Positions 10,069 through 23,500 of a stretch of DNA of 64,000 nucleotides are shown piece after piece. A program made the position numbers and the translations under genes. This stretch comes from Cylicocyclus nassatus (lineage: Eukaryota > Nematoda > Chromadorea > Rhabditida > Strongylidae): positions 48,838,302 to 48,902,301 of the forward strand of contig CATQJL010000223.1 of assembly GCA_958299035.1 (NCBI GenBank), given 5' to 3'. The notes below the pieces were generated by a model. It had not been told where the DNA came from. It searched no databases and worked only from the letters and a program-made list of their open reading frames with translations. Position 1 is the first letter of the stretch. The number at the start of each line of letters is the position of its first letter.

Positions 10069-11564
10069 TGTATAAAAAACTCACCTTTGCTTATCTTTTT
10101 TTCATATACAATCGAATTCAGCGAACAATTGAGATATTTGTGCACTTGCCTGAGGTTATGAGTGCACGACGCTCAAATGCGTATTTCACCGTCGCATCGC
10201 ACTACAATCTCTCCACGGAGGCCATTTTGTTGTAAACACAAGTTGATGGAGTCAGCGAATATCCTGGATTCTGATATTGAAGTTAGAATAAAAAAAGATC
10301 ACTTTCAGGACCGCAAACGCAATGCGACGGTTTCGTCACGATTATTCCGTCGCAGCTTCACAAAACCCACGGAGGATAAGAATTTTTCTCAAAAATCTTA
10401 TATGCTGGAAATCGTCGCAACGTCAGAAAAGTTAAACTAGAACAAAAAGTCAAAAAAATTATTTTTCCAAGTTGTTATGCGATTGCGACGGTTTCGTCGC
10501 GATTTTTCTATCGCAAATCTGCTAAAATCTTCCAAAAAAGTGTATTTTCAAAAATTGTTGTGTCTTTCCAACCACTATGATGTCGTTATTTCAAAAATAC
10601 AGCCAGAAATCCGAAACTCCTATTTTAAATCGAGTTACGACCATGCGACGGTTTTGTCTTTGGCAATTCCGTCGCGATAGTGCTGATTCTCTTGAGAACA
10701 TGCGATTTTGGAAAATTTTATATTTTTCTGATTCCTTGTGTCAGTAGCTTTCCAAAAATGAGCAGAAAAACCTGTAAAAATGATTTTGAACGCAGTTATG
10801 ACCTTTCGACGGTTGCGCCGCGGATAATACGCCGCACCCCGTTTTTTCCACCCGAGTTATGAGCTCAGTTGTACTTTCGTGGTTTTCAGTTTTGCATTGC
10901 CTCAATCAAACTTCTTTTTGGAAGTTGGGCATCCTCGAACGTATTTCTCTTAGGTGACCATTGGCGCGAAAATCCTTCATAACTTCTTCTAGAGGAACGA
11001 TTAGCAGAAATGGAAGTCAGATTCAGAATCAGCGTTCAAAGACGAATGTGATGGTATACGTTTCATCTCAAAAGGCCACGGATATCAAGTATCGTTTCCT
11101 TGTTAGTACTGATATGCAAACCAATTTACCGAACATAAAACACCCGAACCGTATCAGTCTCGGCATTTTGTCGGTTGAACTACTTGAGATGTGTTTTGTG
11201 AAAAAGGTACCTTCGCTTAAAAAGGCCAAATCTTCATATATCAAAAAATTAATTTATTGAACACAAGCAACTTAAACAGAGCGTTACTTTACTACTTTAC
11301 TACTTTGTTCACTTGTGCACCGATTTGTAGAAAACACGTTATCACTTCAGCTTTTTTCGAAAATAATCTGAAAACTTGTACGTACTCAAAGGAGAAGTGA
11401 AATTTTGAGAAGAAAATATTCAGAAATTTGGAGAAGAATTCGTACTTACAATCATGAACATCATGGAATTTGAGAAATGGCGTAATCTAGGCGGCTTGGT
11501 CTTGCTGGTCTTCTATAACGTTGTATTGGAGCAACCATTTTTGTTTGTAGCAGATATGGGTCAT

Positions 11565-14500
11565 CTAAAGATAAGCATCACGTCTCTCATATAATGTTGC
11601 AGGCTGGAGAAAGCTCGTACTTTTCCTATTTGTAAATTCATCAACAAGATTTTTCAATATGTTCCACGATTCGTCAACAACACTTCGATCTGTGCGCTCG
11701 TACGAAATACATATTCGTATCAAATTGATGTCGTGTACCTTAAAACTCAAAAAATTTAATCAGCAAGCCTGGTAATCCATATACTCACCCTGGTAGGAGC
11801 TACAAAAAGCATATGAGACTGATTGATGAATTGACAGAGATCTTCCGTGTATTTGTTATTTTCCTCCTTAGAGCTCCCCGGTTCCTCAAAAAGCTTAAAA
11901 TTTCCGCTCAAGCTCTGTGGGTGTTTATTCTACCTCATAGTAAAAAGTGAAAAAAGCTAGCCTTCTTGAAAAAATTTTGAGCAATGGGTGCTTCGCCACC
12001 AGAGACTCGAAATAGTTACACATTTCCACCGTCTAAAATTTCTTAGTGCTTACAATAAGAAAAGAGCGCCAAAATGAGTATTTTAGCCATACATAGTTGA
12101 GATAGTATCGCAGTCCTTCCAGACCATTCAGTCGCACCGACATCCATATCTTTAAGGCTTTGTTTCTGCGGCTCACGTGAATACCCCAGTCACGCATATC
12201 GGTCGTATCTATAGAAAAACCATTAGGACCCTAACTTCATCTTTCTCTATATTTACTTGTAAAACATTCGCGTCGCTCTTGGAGAGCTTATTAATGATAA
12301 GAGATCGATCGTTCAAAAAAAATTTCCGTCTTACCCTCTTCTCAAGGAACTTTTTGGGAATTTTCGTTAGCATAATGGTTACAGTGTTATCGGTTGTGCA
12401 TTAAAGGCTTTTCTCGATAGGGCAGGTGACATGCCGTATACCTACCGTAGTTTCGCAAGAAAACCGCTACTTGGCAAAATTCATCGTATACATAGTCAAT
12501 ATGCTAAAGAGATCTAGATTCAATGTTAAGCAGAGTTGGGATTTCTCACACATAGTGAATTTTTGGATCAACTAAAATTAAATAGCGCATATATTTCTCC
12601 AATCATCGATCTCAAAGTTTTCTATTGATACTGGAACATGTTCCGATTACTTTGACAAACCTTGCAGAGGGAAGTTCTGGAAGGAAGCAGTATTGAAGGC
12701 GTCCTTGTAAATATGTCTAAATCTCGTCCACACTAGGCATGTCATGCCCGAAAACAGCAGAAACTTATGCAAGTTGACGTTGAGTGAATGGACATGAGCG
12801 AGCGACTTCCTGGAAAGATGTTCAGCTCCTCTCAATGACTACTTTTTCTTCAGGAGCATCAAGTACAAATGTTTGTTACTATCACAAAGTTCTCAGCTTA
12901 CAAGGGAACCGTGTCGAGTCGAAGTGGCCTTCCCAGATGAGACCCATACAGCTTTGAAGGGCATTGATCGGTGATTCCAAATCTGCCAAGCGCCTCTGGA
13001 CGCCGAGTTATGCTCGTTTTTCAGGTCAAAAAATTGAACGCAAAACTGAAGCAAAATCGCCCAAATTTGCTTAAATGCTCCAGTGTCGAGTATCAGAACT
13101 TTTTATGCAATGGATACATTTTATTCAATATGCTAATACTTAAAATTGCTTTATATGAGCGCTGGAAAGATTGTAACAATCAATTTTACCTAAATTCTGC
13201 ATTCATTTTTCGTTCCGAAGAACGGTCTAACTCGGCGTCCAGAGGCGCTTGGCAGATTTGGAAGGCAGATTTGGAATCACCGTTTAATACACTTCAGAGC
13301 AGTATGGGTCTCATCTGGAAAGGCCACTTCGACTCGACACCCTTTCCTTGTTGGTTTCAAACAAGAGGTTCAACCCTACTTGATCGCAAAAGAGAATAAT
13401 ACTAGTCTTTTTGTTTGAATAGAACATAATAAATGATATGAATAATTTTTTTAGCTGTGAGGAAAAAGAATAGCAAATTCGGTTTCTTTACTATTTGAAT
13501 CTACTAAATGGTTTTTACTTGCAGAAATTGTGGAATAAGAAAAATTTATAACGATCAGAACTTCTTACGTGTTTGCTCTGTATTTTTCATCAATCCAAGC
13601 GTTACCAGAAAAGGATGCATCACAATGAAGCCACATGTCGTATCTGAAAATTGACCATAGACTCATTTATCAAAGAAAGAAATCATAGCGATACTTCTCT
13701 GCTATAGGCCAGATACTATCCAATAAGTCCTCAGCACCAGTAGCGGAGGTCCCCAGTGTGCAGTGGATATGAGTGGGAATTAGGCCTTTCTTGATGTCCT
13801 AAATTGAGTTCTCAAAGTTATTCTACTTTTGAGGTGTTTTGTAGAATAAAGGTTTATGACAATGTTATTGTTACAAAAATTTGACATTTTTAAAAGTTCG
13901 CTTCATAAAACTTTTTTAATATGAGGGCTGGTGAATTTACCGCATGCAAAGAGGTACTGTTTGAGCAAAGGTCTTGAAGTCATGTTCCATATTGCTGGAC
14001 AGCATGTAATTATTTTTCAATACTTTCTATTGGAATTCATTGTGGCTTCATGATTCTTTTGAAAATTGCTAATAATGCTTCATATATACGCCAATCTTGG
14101 GACTTTGTTATAGTAGAAACTACAACGCGGTGATGTGAACCTATATTTTTCTCCGTTTCAAAATATGACGCAAAGAAGAAAACAAGAGGAAGAAATACTA
14201 GGAAGCACATAAAATCTGCCAAGCATAGCTGGAAGTTTCAATGCAAATTCGCTGGAGAAGTATTCTTGCGATGAAAATAATTGAAGAATTTTGTCCACCT
14301 ACGGGATCTCTTTCTTCTCATAAACAGATTTTTGACTTTCAAAGAATCTCTCTGAACAGCTGCCACTTACTTGTTGCATAAAAGTATGAAAGGTGTTCTT
14401 AAACGCATCGCTCTTTGAATTGGCATAAGAGACAAGAAATTTATCGATGCATTGAAAGGTGAAGATAATATGAAAGCTGTAAATCTCGTATGTTCTTTAT

Positions 14501-16737
14501 AGGCGAACGATTAGTCATAGATTGTTCGCCAAAAAGAAAGATAGGAGATCCAGAGACTTCTGATGTAGCATCAGAACGCAAACCGCCACAATGCATTTTT
14601 CCAGTTGCTCTCCTGTGATTCCCCAGCCATTCTCTGCACGGGGTTGTATCGGTCTGCAACGGACCATCGCAACTCTGCATGCCTTTTCGATACCGGAATG
14701 AGCCTAAAATTTTGATCTCGCACCTGACTGAGTTTAAGGCCTGACTTACGTCTTTGCTGCAATACACAACCAATTTCTTTAAGATATCATGGATAGTCTC
14801 ATACTCAGAGGATGCCATATCTCTATGTTGTGTTCTGACCTGTAACAAGTAGATAAGCTGAGCCTGACCACATCTTAAGGTACCTGGCTTATTTTCCAGT
14901 TCCGCGAGACCATGATTGAGCAGAAAATTGCATCTGACGCACTTCCAACAATGCTCCCACCGCCTGGACTTCTTTGAAGGCTTTCCTACAATTGACACTT
15001 GTACTGGTTGCAGAGAAAGTGTTCATGATAACTTTCGAATAAATGTAAAGACGAAGATTTACAACATTTCAAAACTGCAAAATAGGTTCTTCAACTCCAA
15101 TACCGGCTGTCATACCAGTCTGCCACTGTCTTACATAATTGCATTGAATGTAATGTATTCTTGCATCTACGACTACGCTCTCTTTGGAATCTAGCAGTGA
15201 CTTTTTCAATTTTGTTTTTGAGAGGAGGAGAATGGAGAGTTGAAAAGAAATATTTAAGAGCCAGATTTAGCCTTCACCCCCCCCCCCCTTCCGGAAAGGT
15301 ATTTGGGATATTCATCAATGCAATATATCTACAATTTACGCTGTCAACATCCAGTAACGCCGTCATTTAGAGATTGCATCACAAGTGCTCGATATAAAGA
15401 TTTTTGTTTGATGCTAGAGGCTTTCAGAACACTACATTACAATTGCTTGCTACGGGATAAGATTCAAGTACTGTTTTTACGGCATTTATTGTACCGGATA
15501 ACCTTATGATCCTCGGAAAAAGTCCAATGTATTCTTTAGTAAAAACTCAAAGTATCACTTTTGATTGATTTCCAAGTTCCAGATACTCGTCTTCTTATAC
15601 GAAACCTCATAATATCAGGGTAAGCGCAATAAATGTAATGCCCAAAATGGAAAACCGAATTTTGGGAATCACCGCAAAGATCTAAATTTTTTTGGTTACT
15701 AAATCAGATGATTTTTGAGCTTTGAGACGCGATTTTCTCAACTTTTGAGATTTTGAATCCGCTTCGGTTCATGTGTTAGAATTTAGAACGGAAAGGACCT
15801 GGAAAAGAAACTCTTCCGGTAGCCCAAAAGCTCGACCAATCCAGTTCACAACCAAGTTTTCGAGTTCGCTCAAGCTGGGGCAGCTCTCCTGAACATCTTT
15901 TGTGATTAAAATTCGTATGCAGTGAACATCGGAGTACACCTCCTCAGCGTATCCCGATGTTCTTATTATCTTGCATCTGCATACATTACCTTAGTATTTT
16001 CTTTGTTGCTATTTCTGGCCAAAGTTTACAGATGAGACAAGTTTAGTCCCGGACGAAGGCAGACGCTCATATGAAGCAAGTGATGTGGTGCGCGAGCGAT
16101 CATTGGCCTGCATCCTAGCCGGTGCAGCGATGAAAAGGTGCTTGTTTGTCGCGCTCGCGCCCGCTTCGCAATGACTAACCACTTGCTTTCATCTGGGACT
16201 TGCCTTCATACATGTTTTGGGACAGTGTGCATAAATGCTGATAGTTTCCTCGACTTTATCGCATTTTGATGTTCTAGGGTTTAAGAAGATTAGTTCTAGA
16301 AAAATTCACCCATGAAAAGACATTGAATGCCATTGCTGAGGTAAGTACTTCCGCAAGAACATCCGGAAATCGGCGCCCAGCGGGATAGTAGGCATGGAAG
16401 CGAGGATGCTGCCAATGTGTCATCTGAAATCCACAAAAATTCAAGGAGGAACACCCTTGTTACCGCGATCGATTACCCCGGGTAAAATTTTCCTTTTTAA
16501 ATCGTCACAGATGACTTGGAATTTTTCGGGAGTAGGAGGAGCGAATCTTGACATCGTTCGATAGAGAAAGCCAGGACTCAAATCTTGAAGAATTTTCTTT
16601 GATTTCTACTACTGCGTGTATAACTCACCTGTAGTAACACTGAACGCTTTAGGATCGTCGAAATACTCAATTACCAACCGTGCGAGTCGGTGAAGATAGA
16701 AAAGAAATTCTGGAGCGTTGACGGGATTCTCCAAAAG
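11565..16737 (-). CDS. Divergent AADC/histidine-decarboxylase-like PLP enzyme
   Basis: Fourteen exons join in phase: 16737-16629, 16583-16477, 16423-16310, 15888-15799, 14985-14884, 14839-14750, 14703-14590, 13798-13695, 13643-13569, 12809-12661, 12208-12093, 12032-11962, 11912-11789 and 11738-11565 (stop). The joined protein (512 residues without the missing first exon) follows group II pyridoxal-phosphate decarboxylases from end to end. Landmarks are THWQHPRFHAYYPAG, the glycine-rich GSIVGSASDA loop, AHSGIEKA (cofactor-stacking His), WLHCDAS (cofactor Asp) and LNVNLHKF (Schiff-base Lys). The usual NPHKW is changed to NLHKF and HVDAA to HCDAS, so it is a diverged paralogue. C. elegans hdl-1 is a possible counterpart, but bas-1 or tdc-1 relatives are not excluded. 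The initiator Met must lie in an upstream exon I could not find between 16740 and 17550. The 11962/11912 junction requires a GC-AG intron. Confidence 0.85.
12901..13350. mobile_element. Intronic palindromic MITE, CAAGG-ended
   Basis: Inverted ends CAAGGGAACCGTGTCGAGTC and CAAGGAAAGGGTGTCGAGTC lie next to TTA on the left and TTG on the right. It is 450 bp with long inverted halves and no coding capacity. It lies in the decarboxylase intron between exons 13569 and 12809. Confidence 0.8.
16045..16200. mobile_element. Small MITE-like inverted repeat
   Basis: Ends AGTCCCGGACGAAGGCA and the inverse of AGTCCCAGATGAAAGCA bound 156 bp in a decarboxylase intron. No clear target duplication. Confidence 0.5.
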
Positions 16738-17264
16738 CTGTAATGTTACATGTTAATTATCTAGAACAATTCTATTGTATCCGCTTCGAGACTGATCTGG
16801 CATAGATGCATATTTAAGCAAACTAGCATCTGGTAAATTGTACTTTGGTTGAACTTCGAAATGGGGTTAGCACAAAGAATTAATTTCAAATTCAAAATTA
16901 TCCACCACTACATGCTATGGGCTTCGATCCTAGCTGGCAGTGAAAAATTTCAAAAAATTGTCACATCTTGGAATATCGCTGGAGAAATTGTTTCTTTCAT
17001 AAAAGAAAGCTCAAAAGTGTTCCAATAAGAGGGAGCGGGAAGGGGGAGGGATGGGAGATAGCCACCGAATTTTGTCGGACCACTCACTTATTCAAGCGCC
17101 CAGTCGCCTGTAGAGTGAATTTTTAATTTTCTGATTTCGCGTACCTTGAGGCCTCAGCCTTCGCTCCCCTCCCGTGTAATCCCAAAAGATTTTATTTCTT
17201 AGCTCAAACTCAAACCTTCTTACTAATACATAGGTATAATTTATAAGGATATATGAGGTGCACA

Positions 17265-17490
17265 CAGGGCTCGACACAGTTGGTACCGGGTCAAGTTGTA
17301 TATTGTTTTTGGGACAAAAACCAAAGAGGATCGTTTTTGTGGCCGAAAAGACACAAAAACTGCGACTATTTTAGTCGACGTTTTGTTTTTTAGGATTTTT
17401 TACGTTTCGGGTCAAAGGAGACTCTTTGTATGAAATTTTCAAGAAACTTCGTTTTGAAATTTCCCTGGTGCCAGTTCGTATCGAGCCCTG
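17265..17490. mobile_element. hAT-type MITE, 226 bp
   Basis: Starts CAGGGCTCGACACAG and ends in the inverse CGAGCCCTG. The flanking 8-bp duplication is ggtgcaca/ggtggaca (7 of 8). CAGGG ends plus an 8-bp duplication are typical of hAT. Same family as 22494-22770 and 37510-38371. Confidence 0.85.
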
Positions 17491-17554
17491 GGTGGACACT
17501 AAGCTAGATCAGTACCGGGGTCTTGCTATACAGCCACGACATGATCATGACTTA

Positions 17555-20500
17555 TTATCGCTCATTTTCAGCGATCTTCTCACCACGAAGCTAAAAATTT
17601 GAAAAGAAACACATCAATCTGCAGCATACCTCATCCGTACTACGTCCTTTTGCTATAAATGGCGCCAATTGTTCTACAGATTCTTTAGTCGTTACCTTCT
17701 GAAATCATATTGCTTGGAAGCAAACTAGAAACTCGGATAGAAATTGAAATTCTGGAAGCAATCAAGAATCGCATTTTTGACAACTTGGCCTCTTACCGTA
17801 CGCCACGCCTATCAATTCGCTGAGTTACAGTAGAAAGCTGATTGATAACCTTTTCGCGAACTGAAGCAAATAAAAGGTAGCCAAAGCGATGATTTTCGCA
17901 GAAAGTATAAATAATCTGTACGTGGAAATGCATTTGAACATGAATTTTTCTGGGTAGAGGAACGAACGTCTCAATTAAACATCGCCTCCGCGGGCTGCTG
18001 GTCCTTTCGTCCTACTGTTGTGCATCGTGTTGGGATCAGTGGGTCCGCGGAGGCGGTGTCTAAGTGAGGTGTTCGTTCCTCCACCCAGTTTTACTTATTC
18101 CTCGATGCAAGGGGCAACTATTTGTGACTGGTTGGCTGTAGCAGCTCAAAAAGACTGCTTTGTTGAGTTCTATGCCAGTGGTAAGACTATTGGAAGACTG
18201 CTAGCACTAGCAATTTCACCCACATTCGCAATGTGAAAATCACAGACCGGCCATTTTTAGCAGGATCGAGCTTTTCCTACAAAAAGTATGCTATCAGCCA
18301 GCGAATGTAAGACTTTTATAGTAGACTGCGCATAAAAAACCATCATACCCTACCGGAAGCTCCTCAGTTTTTGCAGTCTCGTCCTTCTTCTTTTTCTTTT
18401 TCTTTCGAGATTTTTCCTCTGAGCTTCGACCGGTGTCTCCGGACGAGAATCCAATGTCGAAGAGCCCCACAGCACTAATGGCACTGAAGCACGACTTTTT
18501 GAAGAAGAAAAACATCCCATATATTAGGCTGGAAACTAAGTTTTGCAACTGGTTTCATAACTTCACTCTCTTTGGATATGACGCACTCAAACTTTGGCAT
18601 TAGGTAGAAGGCAATGTGAGCACAAGTGAGCATAATTGTCTAAATTTTGAACGCGAAATAGGAAAGTTTCAGGCGTTTTTCGAAAACTAGTGAAATTTCA
18701 GAATTTTTGGGGTTTCAAGCTAAAATGACCTTTGGCAGCCTAGACTATGCACAGTAATCCGGATTCATCTATAAATTACTGCTGGAGGTTGACTTCTTTG
18801 GCCTAGTAAGAAAGAAACAAAACTTAGGGGCATGTCGAGTTTTGGCGTCCTCATAAAGTCGAAGGAGTCGATGTACGCAAGAGCTGCTGGAGACGACCGT
18901 CAACGACTAGAGAGTCCGAAGCTCAAATTCCGCCGAGACTTTACATAATAAGGTTATTTGACCTGCCAAACGCGAATATCACATTCACTTGTTGATTCAA
19001 CGCCTTTTTCCTTGTTTAGGGTGAGACGCCATATCGTACACCTACAGTAATCCTACAAAAAAGCCCTTATCACGCAATTTCACTATCGTTTTCGTGATCA
19101 GCATGTCGGATAACACCCCTATGCCAAGTTTTAGCCAAATCCGTCGAATTTTGAATTATTCCCCTTCATACCATGCATCTACCGTAACCCTCACTGCGAC
19201 GTCAGAATTTGGTAGGACAGCAGCTGCGCTCGTAGCTTACATAGTAACCAACGCAGTGGCAAAATTTGAGTGCGCCATGTTGAGTGAGAGGGAAGTTATG
19301 AGACCAGTTGCAAAACTTAGTTTCCAACCTAATAAATTGCTTTACCTTTTCTTACGATATTTAACACATAGATTCACAGCTACTGCGAAAGCGATTACAG
19401 TTCCGACAGACAGAATTAGAGCTAGATATCCGGGCACAGACAAGCCTGTCTTCATTTTCTAAACAGTGTTTGCAGACCAATTTTTGGTTGACTGCTTCAA
19501 AAACTACCTTGAATAGATCGGACGTGTCATACTCGTAGCTCGGCATTGAAGACACCTAAAAATAATTTTTCTAGAAAGTCAGAAAATAAGGAGAACTGAC
19601 CGACACCTACCGTTGTCATCTGATCTATATATTGAATGAGACCGAATATCGCTCCTGATTGATAGTTTTCCCTTATATCTCCTAGTTGACCGTAAGCAAA
19701 GCCTTGCTGCAGTAAATGATTTTTTTAAGCGTTAATGTTCACTAAGAAATTTGCCCTTACTTCCGGCCCAACCATTGTATATGGCCAAACAAGTATTACG
19801 TTTCCTTCTACGCTTTTCTTGCAGTTAAAACTATCGCTTTCAAACCTAAAATCCTAATCCATTCAATATTCATTTGCTGTCACGCATCAATACAGGCATT
19901 ACAGCTGCTCCAATTTTAGTGTGATATCCTATATGTGATCTTAATACGAGTTCTGTTCAAAATTGCTGTATGGTTTACTTCTCTATGAAAATGGAGTTAA
20001 CACTATTCTCATTTCGCTCAACCATTCGTACACGGAGCTCCTCGATGGTATTCCATCGGTTGTTTACAAAAAAAAATGTGTTCAAACGTATGCTATTTTC
20101 TCGGATATCTCAGAAAAACCCCTACAAGATACTGCTTGATTACAAAGAACGCCTCAAGATAACGGGGTTGAAATCTTAAGTTGCAGTATTATGGCTGATT
20201 TCTTCTGTTTTCAAATATTGCGCAGGAGATTGACCTCCCAGGGTCTTCTGGAGTTTGAAACAGTAAGCTGCAGACTTGAAGGATTCAATCTTCATAATTC
20301 TAGACCCAAAAAATGTTTCTATTCACGACTCTTCAGTTGGTTTTCTCATCGCTGTGTTTGTTGGTTTGATTATCTGCACAACTTTTAGCTGCTAAAACAA
20401 GCCACTCATTCAAAAAAGCTTTGTCAAACATTGATTTCTTTTGATTTTTGGTTGTGAATTATAACCGTTATAATTTTTTTTTCGTGTTTTTTCGGTGTTG

Positions 20501-23500
20501 AGTTTATACACTTTTGTCTTGAATTTTGGATCAAATGGTTTTTTCATTCATTTCATTTTCGCTTTGCAGTATTTCGCTGTTGCTGTTTTTCTTTCAGATG
20601 ATTCTCCGGTGCTTATTTTGTTCCGCATATCTATTCCGACTTTTCTGATGTATTGGGTCCAATATGAGGCGTACTTTACCATTATCGGTTGTGAAGGGCA
20701 ATTTCTGAGCCAAATCACTTAGCTGCTATCCGCCAAAGCGTAAGACTCGAAAGTGATGGGTCACATTCCATCGTAACCAATTACTTTGCGTTCTAAACAT
20801 ATGATTTCTCGAGGAATGCTTCAGATCAGAGCTTTGATTATGTTCGAGATACATATATTCTCCTTACGCATTATAGATTTCTTCTGTCTCATACCGTCGC
20901 ATGGGTCTGAGATTTTTTGAGTGTAAAAATAATTTTATTCATTGCTTTCTCTTTATGTAGGGTGGCTAGGTCGGTTGTCGGCCTGTGTTTCCATTCACTT
21001 TTTCTGGTGCACTTCGATTGTAATAGATAAAGATAAAGAGGCAGATGCAGGATTTCCACTAGAGGTTCATGTTTGGCACTTTGAGGTCAAGCTCTTAGCT
21101 CAGGAGTATCCTCCACGTAATTTTGTCCTCTTTCTCCACGTTTTTGCCGAGTGCATAGCCCAAACCTGGCCTCATTATTGAAGTTACTATCGGAATACAT
21201 ATGAGGTCTCTAGAACCGGTGAGATTGTTTTGAGTAAGCACAGCCACAATCCGCTGATAAGGTGATCACCTCTCAAATTTACTAGCTCGCCTGGAGCGAT
21301 TTCTCGTATTTGATGTCATTTTCAGCGGAATCGTGTAGTTAATTAGATTGAGACTCATTGCTATTGTCCCGGCCAGCAGCGCTGACTTTCTAACCTCTCT
21401 TTCAGCCCGAACGATCCTTTAGAACAGTATGAAATTGAGTTGAATTCTGGAACCGTGCAACCGATGCCATCGAATGTCAGATTCATCTGAGTCTGTCGAT
21501 TGTGTTATGTATTTCGACAAGTCACACAGTGTGGTTGTCAGATACTGTAGTGTAAAAAGGCCACACTCCTAACGCGCAAAATCAAGGCGCCGTTTCATGT
21601 GCAGTAAACTAAAGAGACTTGATAGTCAGCATGAGTAAGCAGTATATAGCCTGCGCTTGTAAAAGACGCACTGGGACATTTATATCTTAGTTTGCTGGAG
21701 ATTGGTTATGGATAATCATCGAAGTATGTGCCTTCGACCCTCTTAGCTTTTCACCACAAAAACAGAGTTCAGCTTGGCCCAGGCGAATTCCTGCCGGCGC
21801 TTTAAAGCCACTGATGCAATTCTCACCAGAGTGCTATCTTTTGTAGACCAAACTTCATTGTGAAATTTTATATTAGAAGTGTTTGAAAGGGCTCGTAGAC
21901 CCTAATCTTTTCACTCCATTGCTCGGTAATTTAAAATCAAGTACAAAAAAGCAAACTCACGGAATAATTATTAGCATGGTCTGTCCCCGTAAAGGAGCAT
22001 ATTTCTTTGCTAAGTTTGCGTAAGCGCTGCACTTATCTTCTGTCTTTGACACATGTTTTACTCGCAAACCAAATTCGTTAGAGAGTCTATGAAATACCTA
22101 AAAGCTCTAAGGTAAATTTTTTCAAAGCATTTTTGCCACTCCTTAGAAACGAAAAGTTGTGTGGACCAGTAGGTTGCTTTTCTAATATACAAGCAACACC
22201 ATATCTGCTTTGAAGACAGCAGAAATGATTGCTACGTGTCTCGGAAAGTGGACTTGATGCTCATAATCTCTCTCCCTCTTAGGCCTGGACAGAGTTCACG
22301 CGATTTGATCGTCGTGATTTAATCGCCGCGATTTTCATTCATTTTCATTCTACATTCAAAAATCTCGAGTTGGAAAAGCTCACAACCGAAGTGCAAGCTG
22401 ATCGGCTTGCAATGAACTCGTAACAGTTGTCTTGTAGCAATTGAATCGCGACTATCAAATCGCGCGAACTCTGTCGGAGGCCTTAGCCAGGACCAGGGCT
22501 CGGCACGAGGTGGCTAGATGAAAATGGAAAAAACGAAGTCCCCCTTGACTTTTGGGAATTTTTACGAAGTCCCCTTTGACCCTCAACCAAATTTCCTCTA
22601 AAAACCTGAAATATTCCCCAAAATCCCCCAAAAAACGAAACGTCGACTAAAAAAAAAGGTCGCCGTCGCCAATTTTCCGTGTCTCTTCGGTCACAAAAAC
22701 GAAACCCCCTTTGCTTTTCGTCCCAAAAAACGATACCAGCTGGCTTACAAGCCACTTGTGCCGAGCCGTGGCCAAGACGTCTTCACTAAAGTATCCCCTG
22801 CTATGCTTATTCTCTCAAAACGAAGTGCAAAGCTGTCTGATCAAACGATTGCGATCATGAGCTTCGAGCAAAGTTGACCAGCATGTCCTCTGTAAATGCA
22901 GCATTGTGAATAGCTAGACCGTGACGGGGCAGAGTTGGCCGAGAGGCTAGCGCTCTTGACTACGACGAGGTAAGTAACGCGCCGCCGCAAGCTCAATTTT
23001 TCTAATAAAACTTTGCCCACGATTGCAGCTACAGGTCGATCATCCAAAGGAAGCAATCGACAAGCATCTGAAAAAGAAATCCCGTCGCATAGGCCCCGGG
23101 CAGACTTCACGCGATTTGATCGTCGCGACTGAGTCGCGAGGAGACAACTGTTACGACATCATTCCATGCTGATCAACTTGCGTTCGGTTGTGATACTTTT
23201 CCAGCCCGAAATTTTTGAATGTGAAATGAAAATGAATGGAAATCTTGGCGATTAGATCGCGACGATTGAGTCGCATGAAGTCTGTCCGGGGCCTTAGATG
23301 CCCTTTTATTCCTCACTTGAAATTTCGAGTAGCTATGGCGTTCTCCTGAGGCAAGGCTCATTCGAGCACGACGAATATGAACACTAGGTGAGAACTACGT
23401 TTCAGCAAGGTGACCTGGGACGGCTAAGAAAGCTAGCTTATCATAGAAAAACATTTAAGTTCTCGACAACAGTAAGCCTAGCTACCATCAACGTCGGATC

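Larger units (their letters stand above)
6960..11102. mobile_element. 4.1-kb DNA transposon with ~1-kb inverted arms
   Basis: The ends are CAAGGAAACGATAC and its inverse, flanked by TTA at 6957-6959 and 11103-11105. The left arm (6960-8215) and right arm (10110-11102) are inverted copies that align base for base over most of their length, for example 7600-7860 against 10470-10710. The left arm carries a 248-bp insertion absent from the right arm. Between the arms lie a transposase fragment and about 1.2 kb without a gene. The arms are too long for a simple Tc1 element, so this may be a foldback element that captured a transposase fragment, or a deleted autonomous copy. The same end motif occurs on MITEs at 12901-13350 and near 46291. 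Confidence 0.8.

Noticed and set aside
14441..14998. 185-codon minus-strand ORF
   Set aside because: It reads through two introns. Splicing in other frames gives decarboxylase exons that match the family.
22929..22960. gagttggccgagaggctagc, resembling a tRNA-Ser/Leu 5' end
   Set aside because: No matching anticodon stem, T arm or acceptor 3' strand follows.
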